The position numbers and the translations under genes are program-made. The notes beneath the pieces are model-generated. The model was not told where the DNA came from, ran no database searches, and saw only the letters and a program-made list of their open reading frames with translations. Of a stretch of 64,000 bases of DNA, positions 17,470 to 26,057 are shown piece by piece. Each line of letters begins with the position of its first letter. Position 1 is the stretch's first letter. The DNA comes from Clostridium tunisiense TJ (GTDB lineage: Bacteria; Bacillota; Clostridia; Clostridiales; Clostridiaceae). The stretch lies in NCBI RefSeq assembly GCF_000300195.1, contig NZ_AMQH01000009.1, forward strand, positions 248,001 through 312,000, written 5' to 3'.

Positions 17470-19413
17470 CTACTTAGGAGTAACCCTTGAATACAAGCTA
17501 ATAGGTACACTTAAAAACATATCCACAGATAACTCTTCACTATAATAGGCTTCGTTTAAACTATAAGTAATATTTTTATTTAAATTCCATAGCTTCATTT
17601 GATTTTCTATTGTTTCCCTATAAACTGTCCTGCTATCTCCAGCTCTTAAGCTCTCAAGGGTTCCTTCTAAATCTAGAAGTCCATAACCCCATTCCGTATT
17701 GGGATATACATCCCCTGGCCTTCTTCTTGCTCCCCTTGTAAGATAAGACTTCACTGTTGGTCCATACATAGCAGGGTCATTTCCTTTTATAATACCCCAC
17801 TCTAGTAAAAGCAAAACAGCTCCAGTAAGTACAGCACCACCTACGCTAGAACCACTAACTTCAACTGTAGTATTACTAAGCCCTACAGTGGTTGCCATAA
17901 ATCCTCCTGTAGCAATATCTGGCTTCATTTCACCTAATCTTGTAGGTCCTCTTCCAGAAGCTGGAAGAATAGTATTGCTATTTTGATTATAAAATGCAGT
18001 GGTTATTACTGACTTTGAAGTACCAGGGGTAGTTACTGTTATATAAGGACTTGCATCTAAAAATCTAGTTAAGGGTTGAAGAAGCGGTCTTTGTGGTAGC
18101 CATATATTATAATCCCCTATAACTATATACTCTCCTCTGAGCCTTAATTGCCATATTCCTCCTTTAGGTCTTAGGATCTTTACAAAGATATATTGATCTC
18201 CTGTGGTGTCTTCAGGTATGTTATTTGTTATTAGCACGGTGCTTCCCTCAAAAACCAAATTAAAGCTCTCCTCTGTTTTTATCTTTGGAGAAATCGGGTC
18301 TATAATTTCTCCACTAGGTGATACCACCCCCACAGAAATTCTGTCAGGCTTGCCTACCCAAACAACAAATACTAAATTATTTTCATTTTCATCCACAAAG
18401 ATCTCTACGGTTCTTAACTGTTGACTCTTAGTGAAAACCCCACCTGCATGGGTGTCGCTGTCACCTTGGTTTCCTGACCCACCTATAAAAACCAATCCCT
18501 TTCTAGTTGCAAAGTAATTTATAAATCTCTCTAGTGAAGAAACTCCATCATGACCGGAGAGGTTAGTTTCTAAGCTTAGTAATACTGCCATAGGTCTATC
18601 TATTCTCGATTGAAAATTAGCTACATATCTAATGCCTTCTAAATAATCTAAGCCTTCATATATGACACCCTTCCTCTCACCTATGCCAGCAAGTTTTAAG
18701 GCTACTGTTTTTGCTTGCTTTAGTTTAACAACAACAAAACTACAATCTGGTGCCCCTCCAACAACTCCATTTAGCCCTTTTGCTCCAATTAAACCTGCTA
18801 TATGAGTACCATGGCCAATTTCATCCTTATGAGGAACTATGGTGTATGGATCTCCTCCATTCTCGTAGGCTCTAATTGCTTCATTAATTTGCTCCCTAGT
18901 ATATACTGTGCCATAACCTACATCTGGATTAGGAGCTGTGCCTGGAATGCTTTGATCCCAAATAGCTATTATTCTTGTGTTACCATTGTCATCTCTAAAC
19001 TGAGGATTTAAATAATCTATTCCTGTGTCAATAATTGCTGCTACTGTGCCACCACCCCTTAGGTTTAAGAAAGCATTTCCATGAAACTTTGTAATATTAG
19101 CTGCAACCACAGGCTCCACTTCACTTAGTGTGTAGGGCAAACTAGTATCTGCATTAATAATCCCAGGAACATCTTGAAAAAGTCTTGGAAGCATGCCATT
19201 TCTAACTGCTGCCACATAGTAAAAAGGTGAGAATCTAAAGGCACAAACATAATCTAACTTTTCTATTTGACCTGATATATCGCCCTCAAATTCAACTAAA
19301 TAATTAAGATAATCTTCACTATAATAAGCTTCATTACATATTGGGCTATTTGAACTCTCTCTTTCAATTGTTCCTGGTGATAAGTTTTCTATATTTAGAT
19401 TGAACTCTTCCAT
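17470..19413 (-). CDS. S8 CspA-like protease A (first gene of the array)
   Basis: 647-residue subtilase with ATG start and a GGGGGGAG ribosome binding site. Triad present: Asp129 (IIDTGIDYLN), His201 (IGHGTHIAG), Ser523 (SGSSVGGAV), oxyanion Asn315 (SGNQG). The nucleophile motif departs from SMATP. Pro-domain signature AYYSEDYLNYLVEFEGDI begins near 29 and the beta-rich insert spans about 335-440. Tail SVPISLYSRVTPK. A terminator hairpin lies only about 15-50 nt before the start, leaving no room for a promoter between hairpin and gene, so expression must cross it. A weak stem overlaps the stop codon without a U-tract, so read-through into B is possible. Confidence 0.9.
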   Translation of the reverse strand: MEEFNLNIENLSPGTIERESSNSPICNEAYYSEDYLNYLVEFEGDISGQIEKLDYVCAFRFSPFYYVAAVRNGMLPRLFQDVPGIINADTSLPYTLSEVEPVVAANITKFHGNAFLNLRGGGTVAAIIDTGIDYLNPQFRDDNGNTRIIAIWDQSIPGTAPNPDVGYGTVYTREQINEAIRAYENGGDPYTIVPHKDEIGHGTHIAGLIGAKGLNGVVGGAPDCSFVVVKLKQAKTVALKLAGIGERKGVIYEGLDYLEGIRYVANFQSRIDRPMAVLLSLETNLSGHDGVSSLERFINYFATRKGLVFIGGSGNQGDSDTHAGGVFTKSQQLRTVEIFVDENENNLVFVVWVGKPDRISVGVVSPSGEIIDPISPKIKTEESFNLVFEGSTVLITNNIPEDTTGDQYIFVKILRPKGGIWQLRLRGEYIVIGDYNIWLPQRPLLQPLTRFLDASPYITVTTPGTSKSVITTAFYNQNSNTILPASGRGPTRLGEMKPDIATGGFMATTVGLSNTTVEVSGSSVGGAVLTGAVLLLLEWGIIKGNDPAMYGPTVKSYLTRGARRRPGDVYPNTEWGYGLLDLEGTLESLRAGDSRTVYRETIENQMKLWNLNKNITYSLNEAYYSEELSVDMFLSVPISLYSRVTPK

Positions 19414-19427
19414 AAACTCCCCCCAGC

Positions 19428-19463
19428 GAAAAAACTCCCTATGATATGTTTATCATAGGGAGT
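19428..19463 (-). terminator. terminator/attenuator hairpin directly before gene A
   Basis: Perfect 13-bp stem (ACTCCCTATGATA with its complement, TGTT loop), followed on the minus strand by seven T and then, within 15 nt, the start region of gene A. It can terminate transcripts from the XRE gene, but it is also in the leader of any transcript reaching gene A, so it could attenuate the array. A near-identical stem occurs at 33283-33316. Confidence 0.8.
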
Positions 19464-19564
19464 GAAAATTTGTGCATGATTTTTATGAAGTTTTAGCTCA
19501 TATTTGTATTTTATTTTTATATAACTCTTATAGTTTTGTTAATATGTTTCTTAAGCTACTTTAT

Positions 19565-20239
19565 CTATAGCTTTATTTCTAGTCTGTTTAATTTTGCAAT
19601 AACCTTTATGTCCTTGGGACTTACTGTTTCTGTTCTTAAAGACCCTCTGTTGCTAATTAACAATATCTTATTAGCATCTAATTTCTTAATTTGTCTCAAC
19701 ACTCTTTCTCCATTGTGATCAATTAAGCAAATTGCATTGTTTTCTATTTCTGAAGTAAGATTTGCAAAAGCTAAGTCACCTTTAGCTATTCTAAGTCCAA
19801 TTAAATCATCATTTTCTATTTGAAGATATAGAACCTTATCCTGTGCAAAACCTTCAACCTTATTTGAAATTATAGGCAACTCTTTTTTTCCTACTGATTT
19901 ACTTAAGTCATAGCCATATATCCCAACAGATTTTAAAACTGAGCCTAAAGCATCATTCCAAACATCATTAATTGCCTCCACTGGCTTATTAACCTTTTTA
20001 GGTGCTATCTTTACCTTTTCTTCTTCCATAATGAGAGTATTCATCATGGAACTCATATCCTCTAGGTCTCCACCTAAAACTTTACCTATTCTATCCATAA
20101 GGTTTTCATTTACAACTTTTCTTCCACTCTCTACCTCATTAATAAAGCTTTCAGCAACTCCTAGTTTCTTAGCTAATTGCTTTTGTGTCATACCCTTGGC
20201 ATTTCTGGCATTTTTTATTCTTTCACCTATTCCACTCAT
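19565..20239 (-). CDS. XRE-family regulator with degenerate S24/LexA-like C-terminal domain
   Basis: 224 residues. Residues 4-58 form a classic Cro/C1 helix-turn-helix (MTQKQLAKKLGVAESFINEVESG). After a Lys-rich linker, residues 125-215 match the S24/LexA peptidase fold (KGDLAFANL, then the N-terminal part of the core), but the expected catalytic Ser aligns with Asp144/145 and the Lys with Arg182. It is therefore probably a non-cleaving ligand- or dimer-type regulator. ATG start with GAGGAGA. It lies directly upstream of the S8 array, separated by 151 nt with a terminator, so regulation of the array is possible but not shown. Confidence 0.8.
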   Translation of the reverse strand: MSGIGERIKNARNAKGMTQKQLAKKLGVAESFINEVESGRKVVNENLMDRIGKVLGGDLEDMSSMMNTLIMEEEKVKIAPKKVNKPVEAINDVWNDALGSVLKSVGIYGYDLSKSVGKKELPIISNKVEGFAQDKVLYLQIENDDLIGLRIAKGDLAFANLTSEIENNAICLIDHNGERVLRQIKKLDANKILLISNRGSLRTETVSPKDIKVIAKLNRLEIKL

Positions 20240-20314
20240 AATATCTTCTCCTCATAAGCTTAAGTAATAAGTTTTTAATTATTATATTATATCATAAATT
20301 TGGTTAATCAGTAT

Positions 20315-20342
20315 AAAAAAGTCCCCTAGATTCTAGGAGACT
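20315..20342 (-). terminator. terminator after the DUF3783 gene
   Basis: Stem GTC-CCTAGA with complementary TCTAGG-GAC around one mismatch, then six T on the minus strand, 8 nt past the stop of the 20350-20745 gene. Confidence 0.75.
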
Positions 20343-20349
20343 TTAGCTG

Positions 20350-20745
20350 CTAATTTTTTTTCTTGGAGTTTTGTCTATGAAATTCTCTTTCTTCAACTAA
20401 ATGTTCTAATAAATCTTTAAATTTCATGGTCATCGATATAGGAGTTACTGTAGCTAAAATCGGACGGCTTGATAATATAGTCCTCACTTCAGTAACTGCT
20501 CTTTGAAGGGTTCCATCATCAAACCCATTAAATATTACAATTTTTTCTTTAGGCAATGGTTCTTCTCTTTTTACTTCTGTTGCCTCATTATCCTCGAGAA
20601 TTTCCTCTAAAGTTTTATGTGCCATAGAATTTTCTATTATAACACAAGGCTTCGCTCCTTGTTTTTCAAAGTGACTATTTAAAGTATTAATCTCTTCTAA
20701 ATCTAAAGCAAAGGTTAAAATAACCTTCTTATCAAGCAAATTCAT
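20350..20745 (-). CDS. DUF3783 domain-containing protein
   Basis: 131-residue soluble protein. The C-terminal half contains the pattern VIFNGFDDGTLQRAVTEVR followed by PILATVTPIS and a basic end (NSKKKN), which I recognise as the DUF3783 family of clostridia. Molecular function is unknown. ATG start with AAGGAG 8 nt upstream. It lies 31 nt after the cyclophilin gene and has its own terminator, so the two probably form an operon. No membrane segment or metal-binding motif is seen. Confidence 0.75.
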   Translation of the reverse strand: MNLLDKKVILTFALDLEEINTLNSHFEKQGAKPCVIIENSMAHKTLEEILEDNEATEVKREEPLPKEKIVIFNGFDDGTLQRAVTEVRTILSSRPILATVTPISMTMKFKDLLEHLVEEREFHRQNSKKKN

Positions 20746-20776
20746 ATCTTACTCCTTTTCCCTTTCAGGACCTACT

Positions 20777-21292
20777 TTATAATGTTTCTGGCTCTTGGTA
20801 GTCTACTCCGAAAGTATCTACTGTTACCGCTTTCATAACTTGTTCTTCATAAGGTCTATCTCTAAAGTCTGTTTTTGTGCTTACAATCTCATCAGCCACA
20901 CTTTGACCTTCAATTAACTTTCCAAAAGCAGCATATTGTCCATCAAGATGTGGGGAATTTGCTACCATCACAAAAAATTGGCTTCCAGCTGAGTCTGGAT
21001 GTTGAGATCTTGCCATTGAAAGAACTCCTGTTGAATGTTTAAGATCATTTTTAAACCCATTACTTGAGAATTCTCCCTTTATAGAATATCCAGGACCACC
21101 CATTCCACTTTTCTCTGGACATCCACCTTGTATCATAAAGCCTGGAATTACTCTGTGAAAAATCAATCCATTGTAAAAGCCTTTTTTTATTAAGCTTATA
21201 AAATTCTTAACTGTATTTGGAGCTATTTCTGGATATAATTCCGCCTTCATTATTTTTCCGTTTTCCATTTCAAATGTAACTATTGGATTCAT
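20777..21292 (-). CDS. peptidyl-prolyl cis-trans isomerase, cyclophilin type
   Basis: 171-residue cytosolic cyclophilin that isomerises Xaa-Pro bonds. Diagnostic segments are FHRVIPGFMIQGG near 45-57, the GSQFFVM block near 102-108 and LDGQYAAFGKL near 115-125. Catalytic Arg (FHR) and the Phe/Gln of the QFF block are present. No signal peptide, so cytoplasmic (PpiB-like). Start ATG with AGGTAGGA upstream. Likely first gene of a two-gene unit with the DUF3783 gene. Confidence 0.93.
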   Translation of the reverse strand: MNPIVTFEMENGKIMKAELYPEIAPNTVKNFISLIKKGFYNGLIFHRVIPGFMIQGGCPEKSGMGGPGYSIKGEFSSNGFKNDLKHSTGVLSMARSQHPDSAGSQFFVMVANSPHLDGQYAAFGKLIEGQSVADEIVSTKTDFRDRPYEEQVMKAVTVDTFGVDYQEPETL

Positions 21293-21565
21293 ATAAATTC
21301 CTACCTTTCCTTACTCGCAATTCTTTAGGTCTGCTAACTTAATCAACAGCTTCCTACCTATTATGTATCTTTTGTACACTTTTATAGTTTATTACTTATT
21401 ATACCATAATTATGCAAATATAATCTTTAAATATATTTAAATTTTGGTAATATTTTAGAATGACAATTACCCTTCACCCTTCATATTTTCTTGTATTAAA
21501 GAAAATTAATTCCTCACAGAAGGTATACTTCCTTGAATCCTATAAAACTATTCCTGTTTTAATTA

Positions 21566-21599
21566 AAATAGACCTGGAAGTAATATTCCTGGTCTATTT
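21566..21599 (-). terminator. terminator after the 154-residue hypothetical gene
   Basis: AAATAGACC-GGAA stem with its complement around one mismatch and a short loop, then a T-rich tail on the minus strand, 8 nt past the stop at 21607. The rest of the 21293-21606 gap is AT-rich with no gene seen. Confidence 0.7.
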
Positions 21600-21606
21600 C
21601 TAAATT

Positions 21607-22071
21607 TTATAGCATTTCTTTTGCTACCACTAAATTAAAGGAAACATCTCGTGGCTCATTAGGAAATTCAATAGAAAGAGCTCCTCCTGGTAACACTAAA
21701 AAATAATCTTCTTCTATCAAATTATTAATAGAATCCTGGATCATACTAGTTTTGTGGAGTAGTAGCTTGTCCGAACCTTCCATTTCATGTAATCTAAATT
21801 TAATTTTTAAGGAATCATAACTAAAATCACTATCTACACTTTTAAAATTCTCATAACCATAAAATCTCACTTCGTTATGCCTAGATACATTAAGATTAAG
21901 TTTGTTTATCAACGTAATCCCATCAATAATGTAAATACAGTTGCTATCTGTAGGATTTGTAAGAAGCACACTTTTAAATTCCTTATCCTTAGTGATTTTT
22001 ACTTCAAATAACTCCCCATCGTTACCGTGGTTATTTTCTTTAGAAAATTTGAAAATCCTCACCCTTATCAC
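21607..22071 (-). CDS. hypothetical protein, predicted beta-rich
   Basis: 154 residues, not recognised. The sequence alternates short hydrophobic and charged stretches typical of a beta-sandwich, with no membrane segment, signal peptide or metal-binding pattern. It begins MIRVRIFKFSKENN and ends SFNLVVAKEML. It has its own terminator and 450 nt of upstream DNA, so it is probably a single-gene unit. No functional claim is possible. Confidence 0.6.
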   Translation of the reverse strand: MIRVRIFKFSKENNHGNDGELFEVKITKDKEFKSVLLTNPTDSNCIYIIDGITLINKLNLNVSRHNEVRFYGYENFKSVDSDFSYDSLKIKFRLHEMEGSDKLLLHKTSMIQDSINNLIEEDYFLVLPGGALSIEFPNEPRDVSFNLVVAKEML

Positions 22072-22272
22072 CCTATTTTTTTATTTTTGCTAGAAATTTT
22101 AATTATACCCTGAAAGAATAAGCCTCAAAGTCTTCATGTGAAAATCCTTTACATGATAAAATCTTTAGACTTAAAAACTTCCTTCAAAATTACTATTAAA
22201 ATGAAGCTACTGCAAGATTACCTAATTAATAATGAGCTTACTGGAAATATATTTATTCATTAATAATAGCTA

Positions 22273-22309
22273 AAAAAGTGACTTACCTTTAAAGGTAAGT
22301 TCACTTTTT
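22273..22309. terminator. strong hairpin terminator
   Basis: AAAAAGTGA-CTTACC stem with its complement (one bulged T, TTTAAA loop), with A/T runs on both sides so it can work in either direction. It most likely ends the transcript from glutamate racemase, 210 nt away. Confidence 0.75.
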
Positions 22310-22352
22310 ACTAGTTTGTTATAAATTAAAACTTCTTAGCTTTAGAGTTTGT

Positions 22353-22469
22353 CTATACTATAGAGTATTCCACCAGGTCCATTTTGGTTAAGGATTTTCT
22401 TAAATTATTTAAAACTTCATATATTCCATCAATTGTAAATAACCATTTTTCCTGATATACGCTATAAGC
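22353..22469 (-). pseudogene. possible gene remnant downstream of murI
   Basis: A 38-codon open stretch on the minus strand encodes a protein-like sequence (QEKWLFTIDGIYEVLNNLRK segment) and ends at TAG 22353. No start codon is found in frame; an ATG just upstream is in another frame. This looks like a decayed short gene, but chance cannot be excluded. The rest of the 22072-22521 gap shows only the terminator. Confidence 0.25.
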
Positions 22470-22521
22470 TTAAAATTCATTTATCCTTTAAAGCTAGACT
22501 TTATTGTATTTAATTGTTAGC

Positions 22522-23295
22522 TTATAGGTTTAATAATTTATAGCTTAAAGAAATTATAGCTTCACTATCCAAAGAATTATATATGCTCACAGTACCCTTA
22601 CTACCATGAGGATTTAATAAATTATTATCTTCTAAAACCTTTTTTAGGTGCCTTGAAGTGCCGTCACTACCATCTATTACAGGTATATCTTCACCTAACA
22701 CCTTTGATATAGCTCCCTTTACGAAAGGATAATGAGTGCATCCTAACACTACGGCCCCTACTCTATGGCTCTTTACTTCTTTAAATTTTTCTCTAAGGTA
22801 ATTTTCTACTGGCTCTCCTTCTACATTTCCACCTTCAATTAATTCCACTAACCCTCCACAAGGAAGAGGTGCAATGTTAGCTTCCTCTTTATACTTCTCC
22901 TGAAGTGCATTAAACTTCTTCTCAGCTAAAGTCATTGAGGTTGCCATAATTACCACAGCCCCTTCTCTATTTAGCTCTACTGCAGGTTTTAATGCTGGTT
23001 CTATTCCAATAATAGGTATATCCTTATAAAAGCTCCTTAGTTCCTCAATAGCTGCAGAAGTAGCAGTATTGCAAGCTATAACAATAGCTTTAACCCCCTC
23101 TGAAAGTAAAAACTCTACAGCATTAAAGGTTAGTTTTTGTACCTCCTCCACAGTTTTCACTCCATAGGGAGCATTTTTTGAATCCCCAAAATATATATAA
23201 TTTTCATTAGGCATAAGCTTAATAGTTTCTCTTAAAACACTTAAGCCTCCAACTCCAGAATCAAAAAAACCTATACTTAAACTCTTTTTATCCAT
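22522..23295 (-). CDS. murI: glutamate racemase
   Basis: 257-residue enzyme converting L-glutamate to D-glutamate for peptidoglycan. The two catalytic cysteines are Cys75 (IACNTATS) and Cys186 (LGCTHYPF). The N-terminal DSGVGGLSV motif (Asp12) and [10 protein letters not shown] substrate loop are present. Length is normal for the family. ATG start at 23295 behind AGGATGGTG. It is transcribed divergently from the small membrane gene at 23663. No neighbouring cell-wall genes are visible. Confidence 0.95.
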   Translation of the reverse strand: MDKKSLSIGFFDSGVGGLSVLRETIKLMPNENYIYFGDSKNAPYGVKTVEEVQKLTFNAVEFLLSEGVKAIVIACNTATSAAIEELRSFYKDIPIIGIEPALKPAVELNREGAVVIMATSMTLAEKKFNALQEKYKEEANIAPLPCGGLVELIEGGNVEGEPVENYLREKFKEVKSHRVGAVVLGCTHYPFVKGAISKVLGEDIPVIDGSDGTSRHLKKVLEDNNLLNPHGSKGTVSIYNSLDSEAIISLSYKLLNL

Positions 23296-23662
23296 ACCAT
23301 TGTCACCATCCTAAAATTGTATGTTTAAACCTTAATTCTTGAAATTAAATGATTAAAAGAACTACCTTAACACTATACACGAATAAGGTATTTATTTATA
23401 GTAATAAGGTTTAAAATTTATTTTCTATATAATATGATACTACAGCTATTTTTTTATTAAAAGGTAAATATTCTCTATCTCCATATATTATAGATAAAAG
23501 CTAGTTTAAATTTCTACAAAAATATGCTATAAAGATATTTCTAAATATAAAGTAATATATCTCCATTTTAGGGTACACTAGTAAAAATTAATATTTAGTT
23601 ATGAAGAACATATAATATTTACATGTTTAACTTTAAGAATCAACTATGAAAGGATAAGTAAA
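23296..23662. other. AT-rich divergent intergenic region
   Basis: It holds the promoters of murI (minus) and the 95-residue gene (plus). A TATAAT at 23611-23616 is a plausible -10 for the plus gene; no clear -35 or RNA element is seen. Confidence 0.4.
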
Positions 23663-23950
23663 ATGAATTTTCCAGATATACATACTAACTTTTGGGATGC
23701 AATTATTGCAGTTCCCTTAACTGTTATACTAACACAGTGTTTTAAGTTGTTTCCAATACCACGCAAATATTTTCCAGCCATTGCAACAATCATTGGCTTT
23801 ATAATATCAATATTTCTTAGCCATAGAGGGGATTTAAGTGCTGGTCTTTTTATGGGTGGTTTTTATGGCTCAGCAGCTGTAGGGTTATATTCTTCACTAA
23901 AAATGAGTTGGTTGTCATATAAAAAGAAAAAAGCTCGCCGCTTAGAGTAA
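23663..23950 (+). CDS. small membrane protein, unknown function
   Basis: 95 residues, ATG start with AAAGGA 8 nt upstream. Hydrophobic segments lie at about 12-28, 38-56 and 62-82, separated by short loops, with a strongly basic end (KKKKARRLE) that should be cytoplasmic. Size and layout resemble holin-like or small phage-type membrane proteins, but I do not recognise a family. It stands alone, divergent from murI. Confidence 0.6.
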   Translation: MNFPDIHTNFWDAIIAVPLTVILTQCFKLFPIPRKYFPAIATIIGFIISIFLSHRGDLSAGLFMGGFYGSAAVGLYSSLKMSWLSYKKKKARRLE

Positions 23951-24260
23951 TGTAGCCTTTCATGTATTGTAGAAAGTAGATCTTTACATTTAGAGCTGCT
24001 TAAGATAATAATTGTGCGTATATAAAATTTGTATTCACTTTTATTAGTTTATAAAGGTGCTAAAACTTAAGTATTTATAGAATTTAAACTTTAAGTTTGC
24101 AGTTAAGCTTCCAAGTAAGGTACACAAATTCTGTTAAATGAATACTTATATAGTAATATTACATGATTGCCCTATTTAAACACCTAGTAAGCTTTTAGCA
24201 TTTAAGGTGTTTTAGAAAGACTTTCTTGTAATCTATTATACGTAACAAAGGGTGATGAAA
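23951..24260. other. intergenic region without visible gene
   Basis: AT-rich DNA between two plus-strand genes. No convincing open frame, terminator or RNA motif is seen; it presumably contains the promoter of the 93-residue gene. Confidence 0.3.
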
Positions 24261-24542
24261 ATGAAGGATAGAAGCTACTGGGATAAACTATTAGGTACTT
24301 TGTCTGAAGGGGTAGAGGAACTAGCAAAGGGTACTAACAATCTTATTGAAAACTCAAAGTTAAAATATGAAATTCACAGCATAGAGGGAGACATAAAAAA
24401 ACTTTTCTATGACATTGGTTCAGGAATATATGAAGATTTTAAACGTGGAGATATTGACCTTAAAGAGTACGAGGATATCTTTAAAACTATCCATACTTTA
24501 GAAAAGAAAATAGACAAACTAAAGAAAAAATTGATTAACTAG
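24261..24542 (+). CDS. small coiled-coil hypothetical protein
   Basis: 93 residues from ATG 24261, chosen because AAAGGG lies 8 nt upstream; GTG 24252 and ATG 24255 overlap that site. The protein is soluble and highly charged, with heptad-like spacing near 35-45 and a C-terminal coiled coil (EDIFKTIHTLEKKIDKLKKK). Two amphipathic helices around a GSGIYEDF turn are likely. Family not recognised. A bidirectional terminator follows. Confidence 0.6.
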   Translation: MKDRSYWDKLLGTLSEGVEELAKGTNNLIENSKLKYEIHSIEGDIKKLFYDIGSGIYEDFKRGDIDLKEYEDIFKTIHTLEKKIDKLKKKLIN

Positions 24543-24584
24543 GTAATTTTCTGTATTGAGCCGTAAATTGATATACAAAAATGC

Positions 24585-24610
24585 AAAAGGTGTGCAAATG
24601 CACACCTTTT
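24585..24610. terminator. bidirectional terminator
   Basis: Perfect 11-bp stem AAAAGGTGTGC with AAAT loop, flanked by A and T runs. It lies between the convergent 24261-24542 gene and the MATE gene and serves both. Confidence 0.88.
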
Positions 24611-24680
24611 AGTTTATCTCTATTTCTACACTTTCTCGTAAAACTTCTTCAGGAAATCCTGTCTAAAAGTCTTCAGTTTT

Positions 24681-26048
24681 TTATGCTACCCTAGTTTCCA
24701 TCTCCTGTTGCTTTAGTTCCTTTAATTCTCTCATTACAAAGAATACAGTAATTATAGAAGCAACCGCATCAGAAGTTGGTCCTGAAATCCAAACTCCATT
24801 TAATCCAAAGATTGGTGGAAGAATTAAAAGCAATGGTATTAATACTATTACTTGTCTTACAAGACTCAAAAACATTGATATTTTTGCTTTTCCTACTGCT
24901 TGGAAGTAGTTTGTACTGATAACTTGGAACCCTATAACTGGAAGCATAGAAAGATAAATTCTAATGCCATGGGTTCCAATTGCAACAAGATCAGCATTGC
25001 TATTAAATATCTTTATAATACTTGGGGCTGCAAGCTCTACTACTAAAAATCCAGTGGTAGTTATAGCAACAGCTGCAATAACCGCAAGCATCCAGGCCTT
25101 CTTAACTCTTTTATAGTTTTTAGCTCCATAATTATATCCAATAATAGGCTGAGAGCCTTGATTTATTCCAAATACAGGCATTAAACACATCATTGCTACA
25201 CTTGATATTACTCCCATAGCACCAATTGCAAAGTCTCCCCCATGGGTTAAAAGAGCATTATTAGATATTACTCCAACTAAGCTTGCAGCAAGCTGCATAA
25301 AAAATGGAGACATACCGATAGCAAAAATGCTTTTTATTATTTCTTTATCTAATTTAAAGTTTTCTTTTCTAAGTTTAAGTGTGCTTTTTCCCTTTGTAAA
25401 ATGGTACAATACCCAAATTGTGCTTGCAAGCTGAGCTATAACTGTAGCAATAGCCGCTCCTGCTACTCCCATGTCAAAAACAAAGATGAAAATTGGATCT
25501 AATACCGTATTAGTAATAGCACCAAGTAACATTGTAAGCATGGCAATCTTAGGGTTTCCTTCTGATCTTATAGCAGCATTAAGACCAAAGCCTATATTTT
25601 GAATTACCCCACCTGCTATAATGATTTGAATATACTCCTTAGCATAAGGTAAAATCTTTTCACTAGCCCCAAAGGCAACTAATAGCTTATCTAAAAACGG
25701 GAAAGTTATTATTGCTAAGGCTACTAAAATTATAATAACTAACATAAGTGCATTTCCAAGGATTTTTTCTGCTTCATCTTTCTTTTGTTGCCCAAGTCTT
25801 ATGGATATTAATGCTGCTGAACCTATTCCCACTAGCATTCCAAAAGCCATAATTACTGTAGACATTGGAAAAGTTACTGTTACTCCTGAAAGAGCAAGTT
25901 CCCCAACCCCACCTGGTATTTGTCCTATAAAAATTCTATCTACTATATTATAAAGTGCATTTACAATCATTCCTATAATTGCAGGAATGGAAAACTTTAA
26001 AAGCAACTTCCCTACTGATCCTTGTCCTAATTCCATTGTTCTATCCAT
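24681..26048 (-). CDS. MATE family multidrug efflux transporter
   Basis: 455-residue integral membrane protein with about twelve hydrophobic segments and the MATE layout of two related six-helix halves. Recognisable are the N-terminal LGQGSVGKLLLKFSIPAI, YNIVDRIFIGQI near 38-49 and NQGSQPIIGYNYG near 300. MATE proteins export cationic drugs and metabolites using Na+ or H+ gradients. It follows the MarR gene by 9 nt and is clearly in one operon with it, suggesting induction by a toxic ligand. ATG start. Substrate unknown. Confidence 0.92.
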   Translation of the reverse strand: MDRTMELGQGSVGKLLLKFSIPAIIGMIVNALYNIVDRIFIGQIPGGVGELALSGVTVTFPMSTVIMAFGMLVGIGSAALISIRLGQQKKDEAEKILGNALMLVIIILVALAIITFPFLDKLLVAFGASEKILPYAKEYIQIIIAGGVIQNIGFGLNAAIRSEGNPKIAMLTMLLGAITNTVLDPIFIFVFDMGVAGAAIATVIAQLASTIWVLYHFTKGKSTLKLRKENFKLDKEIIKSIFAIGMSPFFMQLAASLVGVISNNALLTHGGDFAIGAMGVISSVAMMCLMPVFGINQGSQPIIGYNYGAKNYKRVKKAWMLAVIAAVAITTTGFLVVELAAPSIIKIFNSNADLVAIGTHGIRIYLSMLPVIGFQVISTNYFQAVGKAKISMFLSLVRQVIVLIPLLLILPPIFGLNGVWISGPTSDAVASIITVFFVMRELKELKQQEMETRVA

Positions 26049-26057
26049 TTAATCACC

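Noticed and set aside
1..19413. Repeated motifs across the array as a possible DNA repeat or recombination cassette
   Set aside because: The similarity is at protein level between whole genes with diverged DNA; no short identical DNA repeats, integrase or attachment sites are visible.
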